A stretch of 42,460 nt of DNA, taken from NCBI GenBank assembly GCA_030429365.1, contig JAUIEW010000011.1, forward strand, positions 1 through 42,460, written 5' to 3'. Positions 32,484 to 41,167 of this stretch are shown piece after piece (the first letter of the stretch is position 1; the number at the start of each line of letters is the position of its first letter). The translations under genes and the position numbers were made by a program. The notes under the pieces are model-generated. The model was not told where the DNA came from. It saw only the letters and a list, made by a program, of their open reading frames with translations, and did no database searches. Source of the DNA: Phycisphaerae bacterium (GTDB taxonomy: Bacteria > Planctomycetota > Phycisphaerae > UBA1845).

Positions 32484-33977
32484 CTAGCGTGCCCGTTCGA
32501 ATTCGCAAAAGTCAAAGAGATCCACGTCGTTGTCGCCATCGAATTTGCACGCGTTGAATTGTGCCGTCGAGCAGCCGAGCGGCGCATTGAAAATGTTCGG
32601 ACCCGCGAGGCATGTCGTGAAAATCGCGTGATCTGCAACATCGACATCGCCATCCATGTCGAGATCGGCTGGACTGAGAAGTTCAAAATCGATGTAACCG
32701 AAGTTGTATTCGCCGTTTCCGCCACCGTTGGCAAAGCGCATGATCTGCTCACCGGCATCGAGTTGGGCGATTGCGTACACACTGGTCCAGTTCTGCCAGC
32801 CGCCCGTCCCCGGCGCCGTGACGGTTCCGGTCTTGTTGACGCCGTCAAATTCAAGATGAAAATCGCCGCCGGCAAGTTGCGACGACACTCGGAACTCAAG
32901 TCGATACGTGCCAGCCGTCGCGACATCAACGGTGTACTCCATCCACTCATTGGCGCACATCCACCCAACGTTGAAACCGCCTTCGCTGCTGGCTTCGATA
33001 TCAACGCTTTCGTCAGGCCGATACACGCCGCCGTTGTTGGACGCATCGCAGTCGAAATACGCAACCCCCGCACCACCATTGTCAAACGCCTCGGCTTCGA
33101 TTCGCCCGGGAATCGGAATCGCCGTTCCTGTGAACGGTGACTGCGAGCCGGGCGCCAGGTCATATACGCGGACCCAATCAACCTGCAGCGTTGTGGTCGC
33201 GGGCGAAAAGACACTTGAACCATCGGGCGGGCCTGGGTATCCCCCGCCGACAGCAACGTTTAGCAGAAGATGAAACGGAACGTCGAACGGAGCCCGGTTG
33301 TTCTGCGGTGCGGCGGTGCTGTACCAACTGTTGCTGATCTCGGTGTGGTAGAGGATGTCATCGACGTACCACCGGATGGCGTCCGGTTCCCAGTCAACGC
33401 GATACGTGTGGAAATCGGCGGAGAAGTCCGTACCGGGAGAATAGAAATCCACGGCGAACGTGTTTTCCGGCCAAGGCCCGCCAAAATGTAGCGCCCCACC
33501 GATGATCTGGGCGTCGTTCTTGGTTTCCATGATGTCGATTTCGCCGCTCGCCGCCCAACCGCCATACGGCGAGTTCGTCGGCAACATCCAAAATGCCGGC
33601 CAAACACCTTGCGTTTTGGGCATTTTCATGCGGGCTTCAAACCGTCCGTAGAGAAAGTCCTGATTGTTGCGCGTGCGAATGCGCGCGGATGTGTAGTCGA
33701 AGCCAAGATAGTCTTCTTCCAAAGCAACGATGTTCAGCATGCCGCCGGACACTGAAATATTGACCGGCCGATTGGTGTAGTATTGCAGCTCGCCGTTTCC
33801 CCAACCCGGTATCCCGTATGCATCACCATTGCCAATCATGTACTCCCAATCGGACGTGTTGAGGCTGCTGCCGTCGAATTCATCAGACCAAACCAAAGTA
33901 GCTTGACCGAATGAGTTGGCGGACGAGAAGAGCAGTCCGACAAATAGCGCGACACCGATACGTTTGGTTCTGGTCAA
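32484..33977 (-). CDS. GH16 laminarinase-like enzyme with CBM6-like module
   Basis: A 497-aa secreted enzyme. The start is read as TTG 33977: AAGGAG lies 6 nt upstream and the next residues (T-R-T-K-R-I-G-V-A-L-F-V-G-L-L-F) are a good signal peptide. A GTG at 34004 would put the ribosome site inside the gene. GH16 spans residues about 27-280, with W-S-D-E-F-D-G at its start and catalytic E146-I-D148-I-M-E151. Residues about 290-430 are CBM6-like (G-R-I-E-A-E-A-F-D, E-Y-T-V-D-V-A-T-A-G-T-Y). The tag is D-L-D-M-D-G-D-V-D-V-A-D and D-G-D-N-D-V-D-L-F-D-F-C-E-F. It likely cleaves beta-1,3-glucan. Confidence 0.92.
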   Translation of the reverse strand: MTRTKRIGVALFVGLLFSSANSFGQATLVWSDEFDGSSLNTSDWEYMIGNGDAYGIPGWGNGELQYYTNRPVNISVSGGMLNIVALEEDYLGFDYTSARIRTRNNQDFLYGRFEARMKMPKTQGVWPAFWMLPTNSPYGGWAASGEIDIMETKNDAQIIGGALHFGGPWPENTFAVDFYSPGTDFSADFHTYRVDWEPDAIRWYVDDILYHTEISNSWYSTAAPQNNRAPFDVPFHLLLNVAVGGGYPGPPDGSSVFSPATTTLQVDWVRVYDLAPGSQSPFTGTAIPIPGRIEAEAFDNGGAGVAYFDCDASNNGGVYRPDESVDIEASSEGGFNVGWMCANEWMEYTVDVATAGTYRLEFRVSSQLAGGDFHLEFDGVNKTGTVTAPGTGGWQNWTSVYAIAQLDAGEQIMRFANGGGNGEYNFGYIDFELLSPADLDMDGDVDVADHAIFTTCLAGPNIFNAPLGCSTAQFNACKFDGDNDVDLFDFCEFERAR

Positions 33978-34568
33978 GGGAGGCTCCTTCGAATTGTTCA
34001 ACACCCGCGTTACGAACGGGTGCGCTTGGAGACGTTGATTGTAGTCGAACCGTGCATCGGAATCGAGAAGTTTAAGCGCCGCCTGCAGCGTATATGGGTG
34101 CCAAACAGCTGAATAAAACGGTCAATAATAACAGCAGTTGTATACCCATGCGGGCATGCACCGATTGGCAACCTTGAAACCACCGTCCGGTGCGGCAACA
34201 GTTTCAAGAACGCGTCATTTGATGCCATTGATCGCTTTCGAAATTCTGGCTTCAACCATACATCGAATTGGCGAACGACCGGCTGAACTCACGACGAATT
34301 CAGCGGCATGAGTTTGAAGCCAATTCACCGAAAAGCGATTGCGTCGCGAAGACTGAACGTGGTCGGCGAAATCAGACCGGACGAATTCGTGTCGGTCGCT
34401 CGAACTTCGCGATACGTACGAACCGATGACCATGTACGCTCTTCCATCCGACACGACGAGCGAATCAACGTCCATAAAATGCCCGTAAACAAGCCATTTC
34501 AGCGGTATCTGCAGCCAGCAACAAGTCATCGTGGCAATCGATTGAATCGGTGTGGTAGAATCGTTCTG
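33978..34568. promoter_or_regulatory. Divergent 591-bp region with a perfect TGAAAC repeat
   Basis: No gene is supported here. CTTGAAAC (34173-34180) and GTTTCAAG (34201-34208) are perfect 8-bp arms flanking a small CACCG/CGGTG hairpin. TACAAT on the minus strand (34043-34038) is a possible -10 for the GH16 gene. Short frames in 34308-34560 have no ribosome site or recognisable product. Confidence 0.45.
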
Positions 34569-36740
34569 ATGGAAAATCGTACCCGAAATTTCGCAGAAAC
34601 TCACTTGAAGGCCACACTGCGACGACGTCATTGCGCGATGACGGCGTTGTCGATTTTCATTTTCGTTTTGACCATCCCCGCCGTCGCAGCGCCGAGCACC
34701 TTCTATGTGTCGCCTGACGGTGACGATGCCGACCCAGGAACAATCGACCAGCCCTTCGCCACGTTGGACCAAGCGCGGCTCGCCGTGCGCTCGCGGCTGA
34801 CGGCTGGCATAAGCGAAGACATCTGGGTCTATCTGCGAGGTGGCGTGTATCGAATTGAGTCGCCCATTGTGTTTGACCCGCAGGACTCGGCTCCTCCCGG
34901 TTTCTTTGTCCACTATGTGGCGTACGAAGATGAGCGCCCCGTGATTAGCGGTGGACGATTGATCGATGGGTGGACCGACCACGGCGATGGCACGTGGACC
35001 ACAACTGTACCAGGTGTCGCGACCGGAGACTGGACATTTCGCGAAATCTTCGTCAATGGCCAGCGCCGTCAGCGAGCGCGACATCCCAACAGCGGTTTTC
35101 TTTACGTCGCCGGACCAAACCCAGCCGTCGGCGACGAAACCCGGTTTTCGTTTTCATTCGCGCCGGGTGATCTGCCGACCGGAACGAACCTCGCCGGGGC
35201 AGAGATCAACATGCTGCACGAGTGGACGACATCGCGCGTGCGAATCGCCAACGTGGATCAAACGGCGCGGACATTGACAACGGATCAGCCCCTCGGGGCG
35301 TTCGGACTCATCCATTCGATCTTCCAAACGGACGACCATCCGCGCTACGCTGTCGAGAATCATCCGTCGCTGCTGGATGCGCCGGGGGAATGGTATCTCG
35401 ATGAACCGACGGGCCAACTGACCTATCGCCCCATGCCGGGGGAGTTTGCTGCGACCGCAGAAGTCGTTGCGCCGATTGCCAAGGAACTTCTCGTCGCGCG
35501 CGGCGACTTTGACGATGGCACACCGGTTCGCAATCTGCGATTCGTCAATCTCGCCTTCGAACACTGCGCCTGGGCGCTTCCACCGGGCGGTTATTCGACC
35601 TACCAATCGGGATATTACGAGCAGCGCGGTTTGATTCCCTATGAACTCCCTGCCGCGGTTAAGTTTGAGGTGGCTGAAGGCTGCGAGTTGCTGCGAACAA
35701 AGGTGTCGCACTGCGGCGGATGGGGCTTGATGCTTGGCGCATGGTGTCGCAACTGCTCGCTCACTGGATCGATCGTGACGGACATCGCGGGCAACGGCGT
35801 ACTGATTGGTGAAGATCGATATCGCCGAGTCGGCAACGCCCAATGGGTCGACAGCAACGGCGATCAAGTCGCGTACAACAATCAGGCGACTTCCAATATC
35901 GTGCAGGATTGCGGTGTTGTGTTTCAAGGGAGCGCGGGTCTGTGGGTCGGTCTCACCGAGAAGTCCAGCATTCGAAACAACCTCATTCGCCGCATCCCGC
36001 ACATCGGACTGTCGGCGGGCGGTTTCTGGAACGATCTTGAGTCGCCAGCGCGCGAACTCTTGATCATAAACAATCGACTGCAAGACATCGTTCAACTCAT
36101 GTCCGATGGCGGCGCGGTGTATACCGTTGGATGGCAGCCGCTGTCCGCGATACGCGGCAATCTCATATCGGGCATCCCCTCAGCACCTGGACTCGCACAG
36201 AATACGGGCATTTTCGTCGATGAAGGGTCGACGGGATTCACGATTCTCGACAACGGCATCTTCGACGTTGACGACGCACTATTCAAATTCCACTATGCCG
36301 GTGAGAACTCGCTGGTCAGCAACACACTGCGACTCAGTTCACCCGGCGCCGAAGCATACTACTTTCAATCGACCGACATCTCCGACATCACGCAAATCAA
36401 CAACGTCATCATCGATCCCTCGTCACCGCCTGCCGGATGCGAGTACCCAGTCTGCGGTGAAGCGGCGTCTGCCGGCTTGCTCATGGAACATGAGGCTTGG
36501 ATCTATTTCGATCGCGACGGCGACGGCGTCGCCGACTTTGAAGACGCATGCGTCGAGCGCCGCCCCGGCGACGTCAGCGGCGACGGCGAGATCAACGGTC
36601 TCGATATCGCCGAAATGGTCCGCGTGCTGACGGGCGACGTATCAGACAGCGACAACTACTGTGCGGCTGACACCGACGGCAACGGCATCGTCAACCCAGC
36701 CGACGCCGACGTATTCCTGCAATCACTCCTGCAACCGTAA
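34569..36740 (+). CDS. Secreted parallel beta-helix protein with EF-hand-like tag
   Basis: A 723-aa protein from ATG 34569; ATG 34638 is an alternative that gives a shorter leader directly before the hydrophobic signal (S-I-F-I-F-V-L-T-I-P-A-V-A-A). The start F-Y-V-S-P-D-G-D-D-A-D-P-G-T and later P-F-A-T-L-D-Q-A are the standard opening of right-handed beta-helix carbohydrate-active proteins. F-V-N-G-Q-R-R-Q-R-A-R-H-P-N is typical of a set that includes GH141-like proteins, though I cannot confirm a GH family. The end has V-S-G-D-G-E-I-N-G-L-D and D-T-D-G-N-G-I-V-N-P-A-D, which is closer to classical dockerin-like repeats. It may act on side chains or another polysaccharide. Confidence 0.78.
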   Translation: MENRTRNFAETHLKATLRRRHCAMTALSIFIFVLTIPAVAAPSTFYVSPDGDDADPGTIDQPFATLDQARLAVRSRLTAGISEDIWVYLRGGVYRIESPIVFDPQDSAPPGFFVHYVAYEDERPVISGGRLIDGWTDHGDGTWTTTVPGVATGDWTFREIFVNGQRRQRARHPNSGFLYVAGPNPAVGDETRFSFSFAPGDLPTGTNLAGAEINMLHEWTTSRVRIANVDQTARTLTTDQPLGAFGLIHSIFQTDDHPRYAVENHPSLLDAPGEWYLDEPTGQLTYRPMPGEFAATAEVVAPIAKELLVARGDFDDGTPVRNLRFVNLAFEHCAWALPPGGYSTYQSGYYEQRGLIPYELPAAVKFEVAEGCELLRTKVSHCGGWGLMLGAWCRNCSLTGSIVTDIAGNGVLIGEDRYRRVGNAQWVDSNGDQVAYNNQATSNIVQDCGVVFQGSAGLWVGLTEKSSIRNNLIRRIPHIGLSAGGFWNDLESPARELLIINNRLQDIVQLMSDGGAVYTVGWQPLSAIRGNLISGIPSAPGLAQNTGIFVDEGSTGFTILDNGIFDVDDALFKFHYAGENSLVSNTLRLSSPGAEAYYFQSTDISDITQINNVIIDPSSPPAGCEYPVCGEAASAGLLMEHEAWIYFDRDGDGVADFEDACVERRPGDVSGDGEINGLDIAEMVRVLTGDVSDSDNYCAADTDGNGIVNPADADVFLQSLLQP

Positions 36741-36776
36741 ATCTGCGATTCACGCGCGAATCTGCAACCAGATATA

Positions 36777-39700
36777 TCACATTGTTTTCTTGGCACCGGC
36801 CGGAGTAATGTTGACTTGGATCGGTTCGATCCAGGTTTTGAATTCGTCGGTGTAGTACAGATACGCTCGACTGGCGGGCCCCGTGTATTGACCGGGGATC
36901 GCGGCGACCAACGTGAGCGGAATTTCGACCGACTGGCCCGCACTCATCCCGCGCCAATACAACACGACCTCGCGGCCTATGACTTCGTACGCGGCGATCT
37001 TCTCCGACTTGACCAGTTCCTTTAGCTGATCGTGACGCGGTTCCAACCCACCGGGCAGACCGACGATCGCCACTGGCGTCGGGATCGCCGCATCGGTTCG
37101 ATTGCGAACGGTGACGACGGCTTCGGTGACTTCACCTTCCGCGACCGATGCATCGTTTAATTTCACCTTCAAATCAAGGGCGCACTGATCGCTCGAGGCC
37201 AACTGCGTGCTGAAGAAATCGACGGTGACGGCGTAAGGCATGTCGCTGCCGTCATCCATCCGCAGCGTGATCGTGTGCGTTCCCGGCGTCAGCAAACCTG
37301 CAACATCTGGGCAATCGATTTCGCCCTGCGTTTCGGGTTTGAATGCCACCGGCTCGCCGACTGGTTGTCCATTGTGCAAAACGGTGATTGCACCTGCGGC
37401 TTTCGGGCGTGCTTTTGATCGATCGTACGCAACAATGGCCTGCAGCGCAAGCACCGTCGATTGCGTGGAGCCGAACCGACCGGCTTTGCACGATTCAAAC
37501 AGACTGCGCACGCCCTTTTCGACCGACGCGGTGTAAGTCGGATCGTGCAGCCAGGCCAGGACAGCCAGCGCCGTCGTCTCCACGTTGAGCGCTTCACCGC
37601 CGCTACCGACGATGGACGTGGTCGCCCCATCAATCCAACCGCGGTCATTTTGCCGTTCAGCAAGACGATCCATGAAGCGCTTCGCCGACGCCTTGTCGCC
37701 GGCAAGCGTCATGATGTTCGCAGCCAGCGCGGTGACGTAACTGTTCGCATCGCTCTCTGCCGCTTCTCGAAATGCAGCGACTTCTTTCTCAAGCCCGGTT
37801 TCGCCCGACTCCAGAAGCGCCCAGAGGATATACCCGTTCGAGCAATTGCGATCTTCAATCCAGGTATGCAGCGCTCGGCGACCTCGCGTGAATCCCCCCT
37901 TGCCGTCGCGCGTTTTCAACAACCACTGACGCGTGCGCTCGATCATCGCTGCGTCAACGTCGCGCACCTTGGCCATATCGCAAAACTGCATGAGTCCGTA
38001 CGCCGTCAACGCTTCATGACCCGGGTCCTGCCCGAACCATTCGTAACCCTTCTTGCTGCACTCAAAACCGGTGAGCTTGTCGTAGCTTTTTTGCAGGTTC
38101 TCAATGCTGCGGGCGATCAACTGCGGATCGACGCCGCTGTGCGTGAGAAAATACTGCTGAGCCATCACCAGCGGATAACTCGTGGAACTCGTCTGTTCAA
38201 AGCAGCCGTGAGGTTCTCGAATCAATCGCTCGAGCGCGGACGTCATGTTCGAAAGCGGCGTAGGGTACACGGTGATCTTTGCATTGACGCTGCCAGCCAC
38301 CACGTTTTCAGGGATAACAATCTCGTGCGTCGTCGGATCGTTGGGCGTGAGCACACCGCCGTGGGCCAACTCGACTGGAAAGCCCAGCGGCTTGATCATC
38401 ACGGGCCGCGTCACGACATCGGTTTGATCGGCTGACTGACCGTGGATCGTAAGCGTCGTCGCGCTCGCCCCACTGTCGACATGGACATGAATCAGACCGC
38501 GGCCGCGATTGTTCTCATCGAGCGTAATCGGCGCGACCGGTTCGACGGTAACGCCGGCTGCCGTGTCGACTTCGATCGTCGCGCTGCCGCCATGTCCCAG
38601 CGTGTTGCTGACGACGCCAACTGGAATGATCAGCGTATCGCCAGCCGTCACTTCCAGCGGCAGCTTCGGTTCGATGTAGAACGGTTTGACCGATTCGACG
38701 ACAGCCCCGCCCTGCCCGATGTGCCCGTCATCGTTGAACGCGTCGGCGAAGATGCGAAACGATGTGACCGCATCGCTCAGCGCGAAGCGTACCTTGGCCT
38801 GTCCCGTTTTCGCGTCGGTGCGAACACCGGCATGCCAATAGAGCGTCTCCGAAAAATCGACGCGATCGGTCGGCTGACGTCCCGTACGAAGTTGATGGGC
38901 GTATTCGCGGACCGCGACCATTTCGCTCGACACTGCAAGACCGGCGTCGAATCGGTCGGCGTTGGCCAGTTGTTTCAACCGTCCTCGTTGCGCTCGCCGC
39001 CCCGCCCTCCGATCCTTTTCCGGCACCTCCATTTCTTCGGCGTCTGGGACATTCTTGTCGTCGACACCGTCGACTTGATTCAAATTCCGACCAACGGGCA
39101 CCAGCTTCCGTTCCTGCACCATTGACGCCGCGGGCACGGGAGCCAATGCTACTTCCATGTCGCGAACAGGCACCCCAAAATTGATGTCGGCGGCAACTTC
39201 AAGAACCTCGGCGCCCTTACCACCGGATCCGCCCCGACCAACAAACCCACGTTCGTACTTGGGATGGGGACTGCGATAGGCCAAAACGCGCAGACCCGCA
39301 TCTTCGTTTTGGGCCATGAATTCCTCGGCGTGATGAAACGCGAATCGTCGCCACCCCTGCGTGCCCAGCAGCAAATCGATCGCCCGCGGCGCTTCGGGGT
39401 TGGCCTCATCCAGATAAACGTGCGCGTCGGCAATCTCGCGCGCTTCCGGTTCAAGAAACACCATCACCGGCAACCGCGGCGCCTGCTCGCGCTTTTCGAT
39501 CATCTCCAAAATGCTGTCATCGGTCACCGTCAACCCGACGACCGCACTGATCGGCGAACCGGAATCGTCGGTCGTCGTAACCGTAAACGATGCCGCATCA
39601 CCCGGAGTGTATTGCTCGCGATCAGGCGTGACCTCGATCGCAATCGGATGCTTCGGTTTGCGAAAGACAAGCCGCTCAGCCAGTGGTTTGCCATTGGCGT

Positions 39701-40940
39701 CGTAGACCGTGGCGATGAGGACGCCATCTACCGTATCCGGCGCCGCGAAGATGACATCGGTCAGCGCTCCTGGCGCGGGTGCGAGGGTGGCTTGCGCTAT
39801 TGTGCTCTCCCGTTGACTCAAAGTGACAGTCAGTGGCATTGGCGCAGTACCGCCCACCCGAAGCTGAATCGCATCATCGGCTTCGATGACGTCGGCTACC
39901 GATCGCACGACCGCCCCCTGGTCCTTAACTTCGGGTAGCGGAAACGTCGTGCGGATGCCGGCTGGTTCGGCGATGTGTAGTTCATAGCGACCGCCCGGCT
40001 GCGGCGTGAAGTTGAAGCGCCCGCGACCTTCGTGCTCGGTTTTGAACGTGGCGACAGTCGCACCAAGATCATCCACAACGTTTGCGACGATGTCGGCTGG
40101 CTTGTCGTTGGGCGTACGCGCTTCGACGTACACACGCGTGGGCAGACCCGCGACCAAATCACCGCTCTCGGGGTATATCGACAGGTCCAGCGTTTGCAGC
40201 AAGATCGGAATGGTTTTGCTGGCCGTCTCGACCACTCCACCATCTTCGATCACCATCGCCAGCGTTCCTTCGCCCCGTGCGATTTTCTCAGGAAGATCGA
40301 ATCGCGCCGTGCAATTTCCATTCGCGTCCACCTTCGATTCGCTACGGTGCGCCTCGGCTCCATCGACGCGGGCGATGACCGTCACCTTTGCACCATCGGG
40401 TACGCCGCCCTCCGCCCGGTCAACGTGCAGCGATGCGCTGACCGTGTCGCCGGGACCGTAACCATCGCGCAAGAATTCGATTTGCGTTTTCAAACGTGGA
40501 GCGCGATAGCTGCGAATGTCGAAGCTACGCTCGGCTGGCGGTTGGCCGGTGTATGGATCGGTGATTTTGACGACGTACGGACCGCCGGCTTGCTCGTCGG
40601 GAATATCCCACGCTAACGCCAACACGCTGTCCTGCGATGTGGCGTATCCACCGGAAACGCGTTCGCCTTTGGGACCGTGGATCTCAACGAATCCGTGGAA
40701 TTGCGTGTCAGCCGGCGATGGTTTGTGCGTGGTCGCGTGAAGTCGCACACCGCGCACGTAAACGCGCTCACCCGGGCGATAGATCGACTTGTCCGTCGAC
40801 ACGAACGTCAGATAACGTTCACCACCGCCCAGCGACTCCGACGTACTCCGGTTGATGTCCGGCACGGTAGCCGCGGCCAGCAGCGCCACAAAGCACGAAA
40901 GCATTCCGACCGCGATCATACGACTCGTCATTTTCAACAT
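36777..40940 (-). CDS. Alpha-2-macroglobulin-like protein with thioester motif
   Basis: A 1387-aa exported protein, ATG 40940, with a signal peptide ending near A-L-L-A-A-A. It has no proper lipobox, unlike Escherichia coli YfhM. An MG2-type segment (K-S-I-Y-R-P-G-E-R-V-Y-V-R-G) is near residue 55. The A2M core (E-T-L-Y-W-H-A-G-V) is near 690, and the thioester motif G-C913-F-E-Q lies in the helical thioester domain (about 870-1190). A strongly basic stretch at about 642-657 (K-D-R-R-A-G-R-R) sits where a protease bait region would be expected. Such proteins trap proteases in the periplasm. No pbpC gene, the common partner, is adjacent; instead a divergent DUF4139-like gene is. Confidence 0.9.
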   Translation of the reverse strand: MLKMTSRMIAVGMLSCFVALLAAATVPDINRSTSESLGGGERYLTFVSTDKSIYRPGERVYVRGVRLHATTHKPSPADTQFHGFVEIHGPKGERVSGGYATSQDSVLALAWDIPDEQAGGPYVVKITDPYTGQPPAERSFDIRSYRAPRLKTQIEFLRDGYGPGDTVSASLHVDRAEGGVPDGAKVTVIARVDGAEAHRSESKVDANGNCTARFDLPEKIARGEGTLAMVIEDGGVVETASKTIPILLQTLDLSIYPESGDLVAGLPTRVYVEARTPNDKPADIVANVVDDLGATVATFKTEHEGRGRFNFTPQPGGRYELHIAEPAGIRTTFPLPEVKDQGAVVRSVADVIEADDAIQLRVGGTAPMPLTVTLSQRESTIAQATLAPAPGALTDVIFAAPDTVDGVLIATVYDANGKPLAERLVFRKPKHPIAIEVTPDREQYTPGDAASFTVTTTDDSGSPISAVVGLTVTDDSILEMIEKREQAPRLPVMVFLEPEAREIADAHVYLDEANPEAPRAIDLLLGTQGWRRFAFHHAEEFMAQNEDAGLRVLAYRSPHPKYERGFVGRGGSGGKGAEVLEVAADINFGVPVRDMEVALAPVPAASMVQERKLVPVGRNLNQVDGVDDKNVPDAEEMEVPEKDRRAGRRAQRGRLKQLANADRFDAGLAVSSEMVAVREYAHQLRTGRQPTDRVDFSETLYWHAGVRTDAKTGQAKVRFALSDAVTSFRIFADAFNDDGHIGQGGAVVESVKPFYIEPKLPLEVTAGDTLIIPVGVVSNTLGHGGSATIEVDTAAGVTVEPVAPITLDENNRGRGLIHVHVDSGASATTLTIHGQSADQTDVVTRPVMIKPLGFPVELAHGGVLTPNDPTTHEIVIPENVVAGSVNAKITVYPTPLSNMTSALERLIREPHGCFEQTSSTSYPLVMAQQYFLTHSGVDPQLIARSIENLQKSYDKLTGFECSKKGYEWFGQDPGHEALTAYGLMQFCDMAKVRDVDAAMIERTRQWLLKTRDGKGGFTRGRRALHTWIEDRNCSNGYILWALLESGETGLEKEVAAFREAAESDANSYVTALAANIMTLAGDKASAKRFMDRLAERQNDRGWIDGATTSIVGSGGEALNVETTALAVLAWLHDPTYTASVEKGVRSLFESCKAGRFGSTQSTVLALQAIVAYDRSKARPKAAGAITVLHNGQPVGEPVAFKPETQGEIDCPDVAGLLTPGTHTITLRMDDGSDMPYAVTVDFFSTQLASSDQCALDLKVKLNDASVAEGEVTEAVVTVRNRTDAAIPTPVAIVGLPGGLEPRHDQLKELVKSEKIAAYEVIGREVVLYWRGMSAGQSVEIPLTLVAAIPGQYTGPASRAYLYYTDEFKTWIEPIQVNITPAGAKKTM

Positions 40941-41167
40941 GGCAGGCCCCGTTTGTTGTGTGGGTGTTTCAGTTGCGTATCACGAAGGACGTGTGGGGTT
41001 GGACGCCGCCACCCTCGCAAAGTTCCCGATGGAAGAATCTTTTTCAGTCCCCCCGCCTGTTACGATCTGAATACGAAACCCCAGCCGACTGGCCGCATCC
41101 AACCCTTGTGACGCACCAGTAGAAACACGGAACCCGTACGTCCGCTGCCCGCAAAGGAGATGCCGCC
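40941..41167. promoter_or_regulatory. Divergent promoter region
   Basis: These 227 bp separate the macroglobulin gene from the DUF4139-like gene. TGTTTCAG occurs at 40965-40972, just upstream of the macroglobulin start, and matches elements at 16791 and 26634. I see no confident -35/-10 pair. AAAGGAG at 41153-41159 is the ribosome site of the plus-strand gene. Confidence 0.35.

Noticed and set aside
34090-34151. ATGGGT and ACCCAT inverted hexamers about 50 bp apart before the 497-aa GH16 gene
   Set aside because: Arms of only six bases at that distance are expected by chance, and the flanking bases do not match in register.
37461-38435. 324-residue plus-strand frame opposite the macroglobulin gene
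   Set aside because: It lies entirely antisense to the thioester-domain region of a confidently assigned gene and has no features of a real protein.
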